Of a stretch of DNA of 64,000 bases, positions 27,225 to 35,729 are shown one piece after another. Source of the DNA: CAYZQH01 sp050300015 (GTDB lineage Bacteria > Pseudomonadota > Gammaproteobacteria > Pseudomonadales > Cellvibrionaceae); NCBI GenBank assembly GCA_050300015.1, contig JBNKWZ010000024.1:62001-126000 (forward strand). The letters are read 5' to 3'. Both the position numbers and the translations under genes were made by a program. How positions within the stretch are numbered: position 1 is the stretch's first letter; each line of letters begins with the position of its first letter. The notes beneath the pieces were generated by a model that was given only the letters and a program-made list of their open reading frames with translations, was not told where the DNA came from and ran no database searches.

Positions 27225-27276
27225 CACCGATACTCGGTGATAGACCACCAAAGGTGGTTGTCTGCTGTATGCAGAC
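27225..27276 (+). promoter_or_regulatory. Three tandem hairpins in the serA 5' leader
   Basis: CACCGA-TAC-TCGGTG (27225-27239), ACCACC-AAA-GGTGGT (27244-27258) and GTCTGC-TGTAT-GCAGAC (27260-27276) are perfect stems lying almost back to back, 47 bases before the serA ATG. They look like a structured leader RNA that could control serA, or a multi-site operator. No known riboswitch class was recognised. Confidence 0.5.
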
Positions 27277-27322
27277 CATCGAAAGCCGTAGGGCAAACCC
27301 GAAACAATGATGAGAGGGTGTA

Positions 27323-28507
27323 ATGTACTCAATAAAGACTTATAACAAAATTTCCGAAACCGGCCTTGGGTTGTTTCCCAAGTCGCTTTATAACGTGGGC
27401 CCAGACGCAGTTGAGCCTGTGGCTTATGTGCTTCGCAGTCAGAAGTTACACGACCAAGAGATCCCTGCGACCTTATTGGCCGTGGCGCGTGCCGGTGCGG
27501 GTGTTAACAATCTGCCGGTGGCAGAATACAGCAAGCGTGGCATCGTGGCGTTTAACACCCCGGGGGCCAACGCCAATGCAGTGAAAGAGTTGGTGCTGGC
27601 GGGCATGCTATTGTCTAGCCGAGACATATTGGGTGGTAAAGCCTTTGTTGAAGGCCTAACCCACATCGACAGCGCTGAAGAAATGCATAAGCTGTTGGAA
27701 GCCGAGAAAAAGCAGTTTGCAGGGGGCGAACTCAAGGGCAAAACACTGGGGGTTGTAGGCCTCGGGGCGATTGGTTCTATGGTGGCGGAAATGGCCTTGG
27801 CCATGGGTATGCGAGTGGTAGGTTTTGACCCGGCTTTGAGCGTTGATGCGGCGTGGCGTCTACCCAGCCAGGTGGCCCGTATGGAAAACCTCAATGTTTT
27901 ACTGGGGCAAGCAGATTACGTGTCACTGCATGTGCCGGCATTACCTGCGACTCAGCACATGATTAATTCCGATACCATTGCTGCGATGAAGCCCACCGCC
28001 GCGCTGGTGAATTTTGCGCGCGACGCCATTGTCGATTCAAAAGCGGTATTGGCGGCCCTGGATGCCGGTAAATTGCGCCAGTATGTGTGTGATTTTCCTG
28101 AGCCTACTATGCTGGGCCGCAAGGATGTCATCGCATTACCGCACATCGGTGCCAGTACTGCCGAGGCAGAAGAAAACTGTGCGGTGATGGCCGTGAATCA
28201 ACTGCGTGAATTTGTTGAACATGGCAACATCACCAACTCCGTAAATTTTCCTCATATCGGTATGGGACGTGTCGACGGCAGTTGGAGAATAACGTTCAGT
28301 AACTCGAATGTGTCGGGGGTGCTTGGGCACGTCATGACTTTATTTGCCGAGAGTAATGTGAATGTGATTGATATGGTCAATAAAAGTCGCGGTGATTTGG
28401 CTTATAACATCGTTGATGTGGCGGACGCTCCCTCCGATGATATTGTGGCAGCCATACGCGCGGTTGAAGATGTGATCAATGTTCGGGTGATTCCAGCGCG
28501 AGGCTAA
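27323..28507 (+). CDS. serA: D-3-phosphoglycerate dehydrogenase
   Basis: First enzyme of serine synthesis, 394 residues, NAD-dependent. Rossmann motif GVVGLGAIGSMVAEMA; catalytic Arg in VNFARDAIVD, Glu in CDFPEPT and His in LPHIGAST. A C-terminal ACT domain (about 320-390, GHVMTLFAESNVNVIDMVNKS) suggests feedback inhibition by serine. GAGAGGG lies just upstream of the ATG. Length fits the short ACT-bearing SerA type. The preceding leader has three hairpins. serC lies upstream on the same strand. Confidence 0.95.
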   Translation: MYSIKTYNKISETGLGLFPKSLYNVGPDAVEPVAYVLRSQKLHDQEIPATLLAVARAGAGVNNLPVAEYSKRGIVAFNTPGANANAVKELVLAGMLLSSRDILGGKAFVEGLTHIDSAEEMHKLLEAEKKQFAGGELKGKTLGVVGLGAIGSMVAEMALAMGMRVVGFDPALSVDAAWRLPSQVARMENLNVLLGQADYVSLHVPALPATQHMINSDTIAAMKPTAALVNFARDAIVDSKAVLAALDAGKLRQYVCDFPEPTMLGRKDVIALPHIGASTAEAEENCAVMAVNQLREFVEHGNITNSVNFPHIGMGRVDGSWRITFSNSNVSGVLGHVMTLFAESNVNVIDMVNKSRGDLAYNIVDVADAPSDDIVAAIRAVEDVINVRVIPARG

Positions 28508-28548
28508 GTCTGTATGTCGCTAGACGCACGTGTAGGCCTCCATCAATA

Positions 28549-28582
28549 CAAAAAAGCCCACCTTTGCAGTGGGCTTTTTTTT
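28549..28582. terminator. Bidirectional terminator between serA and minE
   Basis: Stem GCCCAC (28556-28561) with GTGGGC (28569-28574), flanked by an A-run on the left and eight Ts on the right. It can therefore end both the plus-strand serA and the minus-strand minCDE transcripts. Confidence 0.85.
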
Positions 28583-28643
28583 GGGCAGTGAGCACCCATG
28601 GCAAGAGGGCAGTCGCGCCAGTATACGAGACTACTTTTGAGTG

Positions 28644-28901
28644 TTATGCGGCGTTGTCCGGTAAAGTTACGTTTAGCTCGAGTACCGCGCAATCCCCCTG
28701 GTTTTCCAGTTGGACTTCTATATTGTCGATGTCGATATCCACGTATTTTTTAATCACATCCATGATGTCGCGCTGCAACGCGGGTAAGTAGTCTGGTTGA
28801 TTGCGTTTTCTTCGCTCGTGCGCGACGATGACTTGCAAGCGCTCCTTGGCAACCGATGCGCTGGAGCCCTTTTTACGTGCGAAGTAATCAAACAAGCTCA
28901 T
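28644..28901 (-). CDS. minE: Cell division topological specificity factor MinE
   Basis: 85 residues, the family norm. It starts MSLFDYFARKKGSSASVAKERLQ, with the membrane-binding N-terminal segment, then the MinD-contact helix VIVAHERRKRNQ and the C-terminal topological domain (LPALQRDIMDVIKKYVDID). MinE stimulates MinD ATPase and drives pole-to-pole oscillation so that MinC blocks division away from mid-cell. It overlaps minD by four bases, which couples their translation. Confidence 0.96.
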   Translation of the reverse strand: MSLFDYFARKKGSSASVAKERLQVIVAHERRKRNQPDYLPALQRDIMDVIKKYVDIDIDNIEVQLENQGDCAVLELNVTLPDNAA

Positions 28902-29713
28902 GCAGTTCTCCTAAACAGCCGTTGAAAAAATCCCTTATGTTCTGCGGTGAGAAACCGGTGTTCAACGTCTTCACCCAGCAGTCGTGCAACTGCGTCCTGG
29001 TAAGCGAGGCCAGCTTTGCTTTCAGCATCATGAATGACCGGCACACCTTGGTTTGAGGCTTTAAGGACCGATTGGCACTCTGGGATTACGCCGAGCAATT
29101 TTGTGGCAAGAATGTCTTCTACATCACTAACACCCAGCATCTCGCCTTTGGCGACTCGCTCGGGGTTGTAGCGGGTGAGGAGCAGGTGTTCTACCACGTT
29201 CTCGCCTTGTTCAGCCTTGCGGGACTTGCTTTGTAATATGCCCAAGATGCGGTCCGAATCGCGTACGGAGGAGACCTCTGGGTTGGCCACTACAATGGCT
29301 TCGTCTGCAAAATACAGCGCCATAAACGCGCCGTGCTCAATGCCTGCAGGAGAGTCACAAATGATGTATTCAAAGCCGAGTTCGGCCAATTCGTTTAACA
29401 CTCGCTCCACACCTTCATGAGACAGAGCGTCTTTGTCGCGGGTTTGAGATGCAGGCAAAATAAACAAGTTCTCACAGCGTTTATCTTTGATCAGCGCCTG
29501 CTTTAGAGTGGCTTCATGATTGATGACATTGACAAAGTCATACACCACACGACGCTCACAGTTCATGACCAAATCCAGGTTGCGCAGACCAATGTCAAAA
29601 TCGATTACTGCGGTCTTGTGGCCTTTTAAAGCCAGACCGCTGGAGATGGCCGAGCTGGTGGTGGTTTTGCCAACGCCGCCTTTACCAGATGTTACGACAA
29701 TTACTTTAGCCAA
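28898..29713 (-). CDS. minD: Septum site-determining ATPase MinD
   Basis: 271 residues, ParA/MinD family. Deviant Walker A GKGGVGKTTTS at the N-terminus, VIDFDIGLRNLD, the ICDSPAGIE segment, and a C-terminal amphipathic membrane-targeting helix (KGFFQRLFRRT). It binds the membrane with ATP, recruits MinC and is released by MinE. Gene order minC-minD-minE is the usual one; minC ends 30 bases upstream. Confidence 0.97.
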   Translation of the reverse strand: MAKVIVVTSGKGGVGKTTTSSAISSGLALKGHKTAVIDFDIGLRNLDLVMNCERRVVYDFVNVINHEATLKQALIKDKRCENLFILPASQTRDKDALSHEGVERVLNELAELGFEYIICDSPAGIEHGAFMALYFADEAIVVANPEVSSVRDSDRILGILQSKSRKAEQGENVVEHLLLTRYNPERVAKGEMLGVSDVEDILATKLLGVIPECQSVLKASNQGVPVIHDAESKAGLAYQDAVARLLGEDVEHRFLTAEHKGFFQRLFRRTA

Positions 29714-29743
29714 AACGGTAGCCCTTTATTTAAGTGAATGAAA

Positions 29744-30544
29744 TTACTGTATTGGACGGATGTTGATGGTTCCGTCTACCAATTGGATTTGTACCGCTTG
29801 TTGCCAGCGGTTATCCTTCAACTGATCGTCCACCAAAAAATGTCCTGCGATGGACACCAGTTCAGCCTCTTGGCTGGTGCAAAAAATTCGGGCCGTTTCA
29901 TCGCCTTTAACGCCCGCCAATGCTCGACCTCGAAGTGCGCCATAAATATGGATGTTGCCGTCTGCCAAGACCTCGGCACCTGCCGATACTTGAGATAGGA
30001 TAATGAGATCCCCTCCTGGCGCATAGACCTGCTGGCCTGATCGAATAGGGGCCGTCACCACTTTTGTGGGTTTGGACTTTGCCCGTGAGTCATGACTGTC
30101 GGGCAGATCAGGTTCAGAGGTTGTGTCCTGTACCGGTGCTGCTGTTTCGGCTTCTGGCATTGAAGGCTTTTCGGTCATGGCGCCAAGATGTTTCTCGCGT
30201 CCCTTTGCGATGCAAGCCAAACCGTTGCGATTGGCAACGGCTTCTAGTTCGGCATTCGCGCCGCGCGCGGCGGCTGGGCGCAGTGTTAGGCTGTGGCATA
30301 ATTTTATGAGACCCGCCAAATCCACTTTTTCGTGTTGCGAGGGCTCTAGCATCTCAAACCCTAAAACCACCGGGCAATTATTAAAAAAAGCCGGCGCTTT
30401 TTGAATTTTGAGTTCCAATTCGGCGCGTATGGCGTCGAGGTCAAGGGTCTTGACTTCGAGCAAGTTCATTGGGAATAGGCCGCCTTTAATTTGAAAACTT
30501 TCTGGGCGGTCAGAGTTAGGCACTTTGGGGGCCGCGGAACTCAT
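29744..30544 (-). CDS. minC: Septum site-determining protein MinC
   Basis: FtsZ assembly inhibitor of 266 residues. The N-terminal domain (about 15-115, FQIKGGLFPMNLLEVKTLDLDAIRAEL) is followed by a polar linker with acidic and Ala/Ser-rich residues, then the C-terminal beta-helix domain (about 165-266: RSGQQVYAPGGDLIIL, GAEVLADGNIHIYGALRGRALAG) that binds MinD. It is the first gene of minCDE. Confidence 0.95.
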   Translation of the reverse strand: MSSAAPKVPNSDRPESFQIKGGLFPMNLLEVKTLDLDAIRAELELKIQKAPAFFNNCPVVLGFEMLEPSQHEKVDLAGLIKLCHSLTLRPAAARGANAELEAVANRNGLACIAKGREKHLGAMTEKPSMPEAETAAPVQDTTSEPDLPDSHDSRAKSKPTKVVTAPIRSGQQVYAPGGDLIILSQVSAGAEVLADGNIHIYGALRGRALAGVKGDETARIFCTSQEAELVSIAGHFLVDDQLKDNRWQQAVQIQLVDGTINIRPIQ

Positions 30545-30852
30545 TCTATTTTAGTTACCTTCTTTAAAAATTGTGCCGCTCACCCCATAGGGTAGTGCGA
30601 GTAGGGTATTGCGAGTGAGTGAGAATGCGGGCTGATTGTTATACACCGCCAATTGCCTTGGTGATCTTATTGGCCAGCTTTCACGCCGTAGAATAATCGA
30701 TTGAGGGGTAAACCTAAAGCGGTTTTTCGGACGATTGTGATCGTGCGGGCACTGGCCGCGCAGGCAGCCGAGTTGTTGAGATCAAACGCCGTATAACCCG
30801 CCAGGTTGGCACTTTACACGGCGCATTGGCACGGACCGTTACAGAAACTGGT
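30545..30852. other. Intergenic gap between minC and the hibernation factor gene
   Basis: 308 bases. It must contain the minC promoter, because the gene to its right runs toward it on the same strand. No tRNA, terminator or convincing small gene was seen; the frame at 30714-30923 minus lacks a ribosome site and is arginine/proline-rich, as expected of a shadow frame. Confidence 0.4.
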
Positions 30853-31167
30853 TTACAGCAAGCCGGATGATTTCTCTTTGCGATGAGTTTTTGTGGTGCC
30901 CTTGCGGTGAGAGAGCGCGGCATCTAGCTTCTTGGCTGTCTCGGCTATGGCCGCATACAGATCGTTGTGACTGGCGTGGGCTGTGACAGCGGAGCCCATA
31001 AATTGGGTTGTCACTTCAACACGTTGCTCGTTGCGTTCTACGGTCACAATGATGTTGAGGGAATCGAGATTGGGGTAGTGGGTTTCAATTTTGGAAAATT
31101 TGCTGGAGACTGCTTCACGAATGCCATCAGTGATTTCTACGTGGTGGCCAGACAAGTTTATTTGCAT
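30853..31167 (-). CDS. hpf: Short ribosome hibernation promoting factor (HPF/RaiA family)
   Basis: 104 residues from ATG 31167, which has AAGGAA upstream; the longer frame adds 14 residues with no family match. It starts MQINLSGHHVEITDGIREAV and contains the RNA-binding lysine/arginine surface and HASHNDLYAAIAETAKKLD motif of HPF. The long-type C-terminal dimerisation domain is absent. It binds the 30S decoding region in stationary phase. It is not next to rpoN here, where hpf often lies in gammaproteobacteria, so it may be a second paralogue. Confidence 0.88.
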   Translation of the reverse strand: MQINLSGHHVEITDGIREAVSSKFSKIETHYPNLDSLNIIVTVERNEQRVEVTTQFMGSAVTAHASHNDLYAAIAETAKKLDAALSHRKGTTKTHRKEKSSGLL

Positions 31168-31309
31168 GCATTTTTCCTTTTTCCGATCAAAGAGTATGAT
31201 GCCAGGCACATTCGCGCCTTGCGCATCTGCCCTACCAGATTGCTACGAATTGCTTCAAATTTCAAGGGGGCAGTTTCCGCAACATGGCACCGTCCCATAA
31301 GGTTGGCAA

Positions 31310-32032
31310 TCAAACGGCACCAAACAGATGTGAGAGGGCCACCGGTACAGCTGTTTCCACCTTTAGTATCCTGCTGCCAAGTGAGAAAGGTGTGAAATCC
31401 AGAGATTGCAGCGCGTGAACTTCCTGTTCAATGAGGCCTCCTTCGGGGCCGATCACCAAAAGGGTTGGTTGACGATCAGTGCTGGGCGTCGGTGCGCTGG
31501 GGTAGCCTGGATGTGCCACAAACCGTGCTGTCCCAGGGAGTAAAGCGGGTAGGGTGTCTTCTAGAAAAGGGCGCCAGCGTTTGTGAAAAAACACTTTAGG
31601 CATCTGTGTGGCTTTGGCCTGCTCGAGCCCTAATACAAGCTGTGCCTCAATGGCGTCTTCGACCAGCAAAGGGGTTTGCCAGAAGCTCTTTTCAACCCTG
31701 GCCGTTTGCAGCAAGTGGATTTCTTCAACGCCCATGGTGCAGACGGTTTGTAACAACCGTTGTAGCATCCTGGGCCGAGGTAATCCAAGCAGTAACTTCA
31801 CGGGCAGCGTTGGTGGCGGAGGGGTATCTAACGCCTGAACGCGTAAGAGCGCATGTTGCGGACCCAAAGTTTCGAGCGTGGCCGTACCGGTATTGCCGTT
31901 TAACACGCCCACCGACAAGGTGTCCCCAGGGGCGGATCTTAAAACGTCTTTCATATGGGAGACTGCGCGCCCAGTGACTTGCACGGTCTGATTCGCTTGA
32001 ATCTGTTCGGGTTTAAGCAATAGTAGGTTCAC
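31310..32032 (-). CDS. rsmE: 16S rRNA (uracil-1498-N3) methyltransferase
   Basis: SPOUT-fold methyltransferase of 240 residues. The GTG at 32032 overlaps the stop of the upstream gene as GTGA and gives the usual family start VNLLLLKPEQI; the longer frame to 32110 would run through the neighbour. The N-terminal PUA-like domain contains VTGRAVSHMKDVLR. The knot region contains LLVIGPEGGLIEQE and SLGSRILKVETAVP, the SAM-binding loops of RsmE. It methylates U1498 in helix 44 of 16S rRNA. Confidence 0.95.
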   Translation of the reverse strand: MNLLLLKPEQIQANQTVQVTGRAVSHMKDVLRSAPGDTLSVGVLNGNTGTATLETLGPQHALLRVQALDTPPPPTLPVKLLLGLPRPRMLQRLLQTVCTMGVEEIHLLQTARVEKSFWQTPLLVEDAIEAQLVLGLEQAKATQMPKVFFHKRWRPFLEDTLPALLPGTARFVAHPGYPSAPTPSTDRQPTLLVIGPEGGLIEQEVHALQSLDFTPFSLGSRILKVETAVPVALSHLFGAV

Positions 32033-32505
32033 GAGTGAGGATTCGCCAGGTGGGTTTGCATCAGTGTTATATCTTCGCCTTGGTAGCGTTCTTGCGCGAT
32101 TGTCAGCCATCCAAGGGACTCATATAGCGCTGACTGATCGGGTGTGAAAAGCGTTAATACAGGGTATTGCATTTGCTGCGCTGCGTGCATCGCGTGGCGG
32201 ATCAACGCCTTTCCACGCCCTTTTTTACGGTGTTCGGGTAACACAAAAACGCTGGCCAGCCATGGAGACCATTCTGGATGGGTGTCTAAGTCGCACGCCA
32301 CCAGTGCGGCAGTACCAATGGGCTCTTGTTCGTGCGTCATCACCCACATTCGAGGAAGGCCGGTGTTCGCGGCAAGAAAAGGTTGCATCCCGGTTATGCG
32401 ATCTTGCAAGGTCTGCCCTGGATGCAGATGGCCCCACTCACGTTGGTGCCACTGTGCAATGGTCGAAACCTGGTCGGGAGCGGTTGCGAGGTCAATAATC
32501 ATCAT
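32029..32505 (-). CDS. GNAT-family N-acetyltransferase
   Basis: 158 residues from the ATG pair at 32505; GTG 32559 would add 18 residues. Acetyl-CoA binding motif A is clear: LASVFVLPEHRKKGRGKALIRHAM, with the RxxGxG/A pattern, and PVLTLFTPDQSALYESLGW is the usual C-terminal strand and helix. The substrate is unknown. Translation is coupled to rsmE through a four-base overlap. No strong ribosome site was seen, so the start is uncertain. Confidence 0.82.
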   Translation of the reverse strand: MMIIDLATAPDQVSTIAQWHQREWGHLHPGQTLQDRITGMQPFLAANTGLPRMWVMTHEQEPIGTAALVACDLDTHPEWSPWLASVFVLPEHRKKGRGKALIRHAMHAAQQMQYPVLTLFTPDQSALYESLGWLTIAQERYQGEDITLMQTHLANPHS

Positions 32506-32593
32506 ATCGATCAGCGGGCTGTCGCGGGTGGCGGTATGCTTGCACTGTGGCGGTCCCAATTGGGGAGCGTCAGGTTTACATGGTTAATGGAAG

Positions 32594-32668
32594 TGGCGTT
32601 CCCGACAGGGATCGAACCTGTATCTAAGACTTAGGAGGTCCTTGTTTTATCCATTAAACTACGGGAAC
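32594..32668 (-). tRNA. tRNA-Arg (anticodon CCT), CCA encoded
   Basis: On the minus strand the gene folds as a cloverleaf. The acceptor stem is GTTCCCG/CGGGAAC, the D arm is GTTT/AAAC, the anticodon arm is AGGAC-CTCCTAA-GTCTT with anticodon CCT, and the T arm is ACAGG-TTCGATC-CCTGT. The discriminator base is G, followed by encoded CCA (32594-32596). It reads the rare AGG arginine codon. Confidence 0.95.
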
Positions 32669-32750
32669 GCGGGGCGCGCATTATAGCGATGCAATTGCCT
32701 AAATGGCAAAAGCCTTAATTTAAACGGTCGTAAAGCCGGTTTAGGGTGGG

Positions 32751-33239
32751 CTATGCCTTGCCGATGCTTTGGCCTGGAAGGTGGCTATTATTACTGCCTT
32801 TGTTGTTGTAAAGGTTAGTACTGGCCGTTTGGCCTCGAAGAATATTCATTAACCGAGTGAAAGTCTTCTGGTTGCGCGCCAGAATTTTACCGTTGACTTC
32901 GTTCTCGTGCTTGCACTGATCAAGCAACCCCTTCAAGTCTTGCCAAAGTAATGCGGTTTTGGGCGCTTGCTCACCTATCAGATTTTGCCACTGTTCTTCC
33001 TGCGTTTTGCCGTCGGCGTTGAGTTGTTGCGCCCACTGTGACCGAGTGTTTGCACTGGTTTCTAAGCGTTGCAGGTGAGTGACCTTGTTTTGGATGATGG
33101 TCTCAAGGGCTTGGTGATCGCGTAATTTTAAGGCTTCTCGTTCGCTTTGGAGGAGCTTGAGCAGGGCTTGGCAGGCGGCAACATCCTCCGCCAGGAGCGT
33201 TTGGATGTTGCTATGGTTGAATATGGGAGTAGAGGTCAT
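32751..33239 (-). CDS. flgN: Flagellar export chaperone FlgN
   Basis: 162 residues, mostly helical, with leucine-rich heptads (LLAEDVAACQALLKLLQSEREAL and LWQDLKGLLDQCKHENEVNGKIL) and the conserved late segment NQKTFTRLMNILRG before a polar tail. FlgN holds FlgK and FlgL for type III export. It lies just after flgM in the same direction, the standard flgMN pair. The sequence is only moderately conserved in the family, so context adds much of the confidence. Confidence 0.9.
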   Translation of the reverse strand: MTSTPIFNHSNIQTLLAEDVAACQALLKLLQSEREALKLRDHQALETIIQNKVTHLQRLETSANTRSQWAQQLNADGKTQEEQWQNLIGEQAPKTALLWQDLKGLLDQCKHENEVNGKILARNQKTFTRLMNILRGQTASTNLYNNKGSNNSHLPGQSIGKA

Positions 33240-33280
33240 GGTGCCTCCTTAATCAGTGATACGCAAAATTTAAGGGCTTG

Positions 33281-33595
33281 CTAAAACAGGTGTTGATCTT
33301 GCTCTAGCATCTTGTTGGCAATGGACTGTGCGTTAATTTCATAGTTGCCGCTATCCACTGCCTGTTTAATGGCGGCCACTTTCGTTTCATTGGTTTCGGG
33401 AGCTTCAGCCACTGCGGCTTCCAAGCGAGCCAATGCTTGAGCCTTGTTGCTCAAAGATACACTGTCGTCGCTCTTGGTGGGCGAGGGGTTGATCGCCTCG
33501 CTACTCGGCGACGCCGGTGCTTTAACCTTGCTACTGCCAACGGAGGTATTGTTGACACCGCCTTTGTTGTAGCCGGAACTGGGGTCGATAACCAT
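33281..33595 (-). CDS. flgM: Anti-sigma-28 factor FlgM
   Basis: 104 residues from ATG 33595 (AGGTG at 7 bases). It starts MVIDPSSGYN and has a disordered Ser/Pro-rich middle and the C-terminal sigma-binding region (DSVSLSNKAQALARLEAAV, VAAIKQAVDSGNYEINAQSIANKMLEQDQ). FlgM holds FliA inactive until the hook is complete and FlgM is exported. A sigma-28 promoter lies directly upstream (33649-33675), so the gene is under feedback from the factor it inhibits. flgN follows. Confidence 0.93.
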   Translation of the reverse strand: MVIDPSSGYNKGGVNNTSVGSSKVKAPASPSSEAINPSPTKSDDSVSLSNKAQALARLEAAVAEAPETNETKVAAIKQAVDSGNYEINAQSIANKMLEQDQHLF

Positions 33596-33648
33596 AACTT
33601 TCACCTAATGAACCAAAAACATGATTGAATTTTGCGTATTCACATAGG

Positions 33649-33675
33649 TTTTCGGCGGTTCACAGAATAACTTTA
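33649..33675 (-). promoter_or_regulatory. Sigma-28 (FliA) promoter of flgM-flgN
   Basis: On the minus strand: TAAAGTTA, 11 bases, GCCGAAAA. It matches the TAAAGTTT-N11-GCCGATAA consensus closely and lies about 54 bases before the flgM ATG. Confidence 0.85.
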
Positions 33676-33805
33676 GTCGTATTTGAAAGATTTATTCAAT
33701 TTTTTAATGAAATCGCTTTATAACCGACACTTTTACCGTATTGAAGAGCAGGTAGGAGCCATAAAATATAATAAAAACAATGGGTTATTGGCTTCCCCTC
33801 TTGGT

Positions 33806-34528
33806 TTACGGCGCGCTCGGGCGAGTGCTCACCCGCCCGGGTGCGGTCACAAATGCCTCTATTATGCGCTTGGATTGCGTGTTTTGGACGCGAATAGGAG
33901 CGCCCAGCTGGCCATTACTCAAGGCTTTTGCCGTTGCCACAACTTGAATGCCGGCAACGTTGGACTCCAATGCCACCTGCTCACCACGCTTAATGACCGT
34001 GGGTGCGGTGAGTTGGTTGGCGGTAATAGTATCGCCTGCGCGTAGATGCCTTTTGACCTCCATGCCCAGAAGGGCTTTTGCGTTGTCAAAATAACCGGTG
34101 CCCGCCTGGGCAACATTGGTTTTGGTCATCATAATATCGCTTTCACTGATTTGAACGCCGCGCCCCAGGTTGCGGCTCGCTACGGCCACCTCTTGGTAAA
34201 TATTAACCGTCACTGGGACATAAATGGTCCAACGGTTTGTGCCGGTACAACTTACTTTGACTGTGATGTTGTGGGCCATTATCGCAGCGGAAGTAATGCG
34301 CTTTTCAAGCACAGAGTCACAAGGTTTTAAGTTCAGTCGGGCATCCAAATTAGACGGTAAAATCTCCACGTTATTGTCGAGTGATTGCGGGCTGAAACGT
34401 GAGGCATAGACTTCTTTGACATGGGCGATGACTTCGTGGCGTATCTGTTCTGAATCTACAAGCGCGTGGGCTGTCGGAGTCACCACGACAGCCAGAAATC
34501 CGTACATCAAAAAAATAAGATGGTTCAT
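33806..34528 (-). CDS. flgA: Flagellar P-ring chaperone FlgA
   Basis: 240 residues. A signal peptide (MNHLIFLMYGFLAVVVTPTAHA) sends it to the periplasm, where FlgA assists P-ring (FlgI) assembly. The C-terminal half is an SAF-type beta domain: VASRNLGRGVQISESDIMMTKTNV, LLGMEVKRHLRAGDTITANQL and GAPIRVQNTQSKRIIEAFV. It is divergent from cheV and upstream of flgMN, the layout found in pseudomonads. Confidence 0.93.
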   Translation of the reverse strand: MNHLIFLMYGFLAVVVTPTAHALVDSEQIRHEVIAHVKEVYASRFSPQSLDNNVEILPSNLDARLNLKPCDSVLEKRITSAAIMAHNITVKVSCTGTNRWTIYVPVTVNIYQEVAVASRNLGRGVQISESDIMMTKTNVAQAGTGYFDNAKALLGMEVKRHLRAGDTITANQLTAPTVIKRGEQVALESNVAGIQVVATAKALSNGQLGAPIRVQNTQSKRIIEAFVTAPGRVSTRPSAP

Positions 34529-34673
34529 TTTTAATGTCCTATGCTTAGGTAATATCGGCCACGGGACGAAAAGGCGTCAATCTATTGGCGTTTTTCGTCG
34601 CAAATACAATTTGCTTCGAATGTTGCAAACACTGTGCCGGTCTGAAATATCATCACTTAAGTTAGAGGGCTTT

Positions 34674-35624
34674 ATGGCCGGTGTGTTAGACAGTGTCAAT
34701 CAACGTACTCAACTGGTGGGTCAAAACCGCTTAGAGTTGTTGTTGTTCAGTTTGGGTGGTAATCAGCTTTATGGCATTAATGTCTTTAAAGTGAAGGAAG
34801 TGCTTCAGTGTCCGCCGCTCACCGCAATTCCGAAACGTAATCCCGTGGTAAGGGGCGTGGCGCATATTCGCGGTGGCACCATTCCCATTATGGATTTACG
34901 TCAAGCCACCGGCTCGCGTCCCCTAGAGAATATAGAAGAGTGTTTTGTGATTATCACCGAATACAATCGTTCTACTCAGGGGTTTTTGGTGAGCGCAGTA
35001 GAACGCATCATCAATATGAATTGGGGGGCAATTCATCCACCACCAAAAGGCACTGGGCGCGACAACTACTTAACCGCAGTAACAGAAGTGGAAGGGAAGT
35101 TGGTTGAGATTATTGATGTGGAAAAAATATTGGCGGAAGTTTCACCCATGCCGACGAATGTAAGTGCAGATGTGATTCAAGGTGCAAATATAGAGACATC
35201 CGTCCAAAAACATGTACTTATTGTGGATGATTCCGCCATTGCGCGAAAACAAATCAACAAAGTTATGGAATCCTTGGGAATTAAAACCACATTGCTAAAA
35301 GACGGCAAAGAGGCTCTAGATTATCTCAATCACTTGGTTGAAGAGGGCAAAGATCCCTATCATGAATTGTTATTGGTGGTGTCTGATATCGAAATGCCGG
35401 AGATGGACGGGTATACCTTTACCGCTGAAGTTAGAGCCGACCCGAATTTGTGCAAATTGTTTGTGATTTTACATACATCACTGAGTGGCGTTTTTAACGA
35501 GGCCATGGTGAAAAAAGTGGGGGCGGATGATTTCTTAGCAAAATTTCATCCGGACGAATTGGCCAAGCGTGTCAATGAGCGTATGTTTGAACTCACAGGT
35601 GAAACACTGCAAGGTGAAGAATAA
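34674..35624 (+). CDS. cheV: Chemotaxis coupling protein CheV (CheW domain plus receiver)
   Basis: 316 residues from ATG 34674 (AGAGGG upstream). Residues about 20-160 form a CheW domain (LELLLFSLGGNQLYGINVFKVKEVL, VVRGVAHIRGGTIPIMDL), which bridges receptors and CheA. Residues about 180-305 form a receiver domain (VLIVDDSAIARKQI, phospho-acceptor Asp in VVSDIEMPEMDGY, conserved Lys in ADDFLAKF), which adjusts coupling when phosphorylated. Followed closely by cheR. This cheV-cheR-flgB order is known from Pseudomonas and Vibrio. Confidence 0.94.
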   Translation: MAGVLDSVNQRTQLVGQNRLELLLFSLGGNQLYGINVFKVKEVLQCPPLTAIPKRNPVVRGVAHIRGGTIPIMDLRQATGSRPLENIEECFVIITEYNRSTQGFLVSAVERIINMNWGAIHPPPKGTGRDNYLTAVTEVEGKLVEIIDVEKILAEVSPMPTNVSADVIQGANIETSVQKHVLIVDDSAIARKQINKVMESLGIKTTLLKDGKEALDYLNHLVEEGKDPYHELLLVVSDIEMPEMDGYTFTAEVRADPNLCKLFVILHTSLSGVFNEAMVKKVGADDFLAKFHPDELAKRVNERMFELTGETLQGEE

Positions 35625-35729
35625 TACGGCCCTGTGTGGTCCACAAGGATATCTGTAATCAAGCCCTGTCCGGTGTGAGACTCTGGCTTTGATTGATATT
35701 TCTCTAGGTCGCTTTAGGATAAAAGCAGA

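Larger units (their letters stand above)
26946..27322. other. serC-serA intergenic region with structured leader
   Basis: 377 bases without a convincing plus-strand gene. It holds a minus-strand terminator at 27042-27069 and three tandem hairpins at 27225-27276 just before serA. A short minus-strand frame beginning ATGACGAAAAACATGCGC near 27132 runs through the terminator stem and is unlikely to be a complete gene. Confidence 0.5.

Noticed and set aside
27181..27322. Glycine, THF or preQ1 riboswitch before serA
   Set aside because: None of the conserved cores of these classes could be matched.
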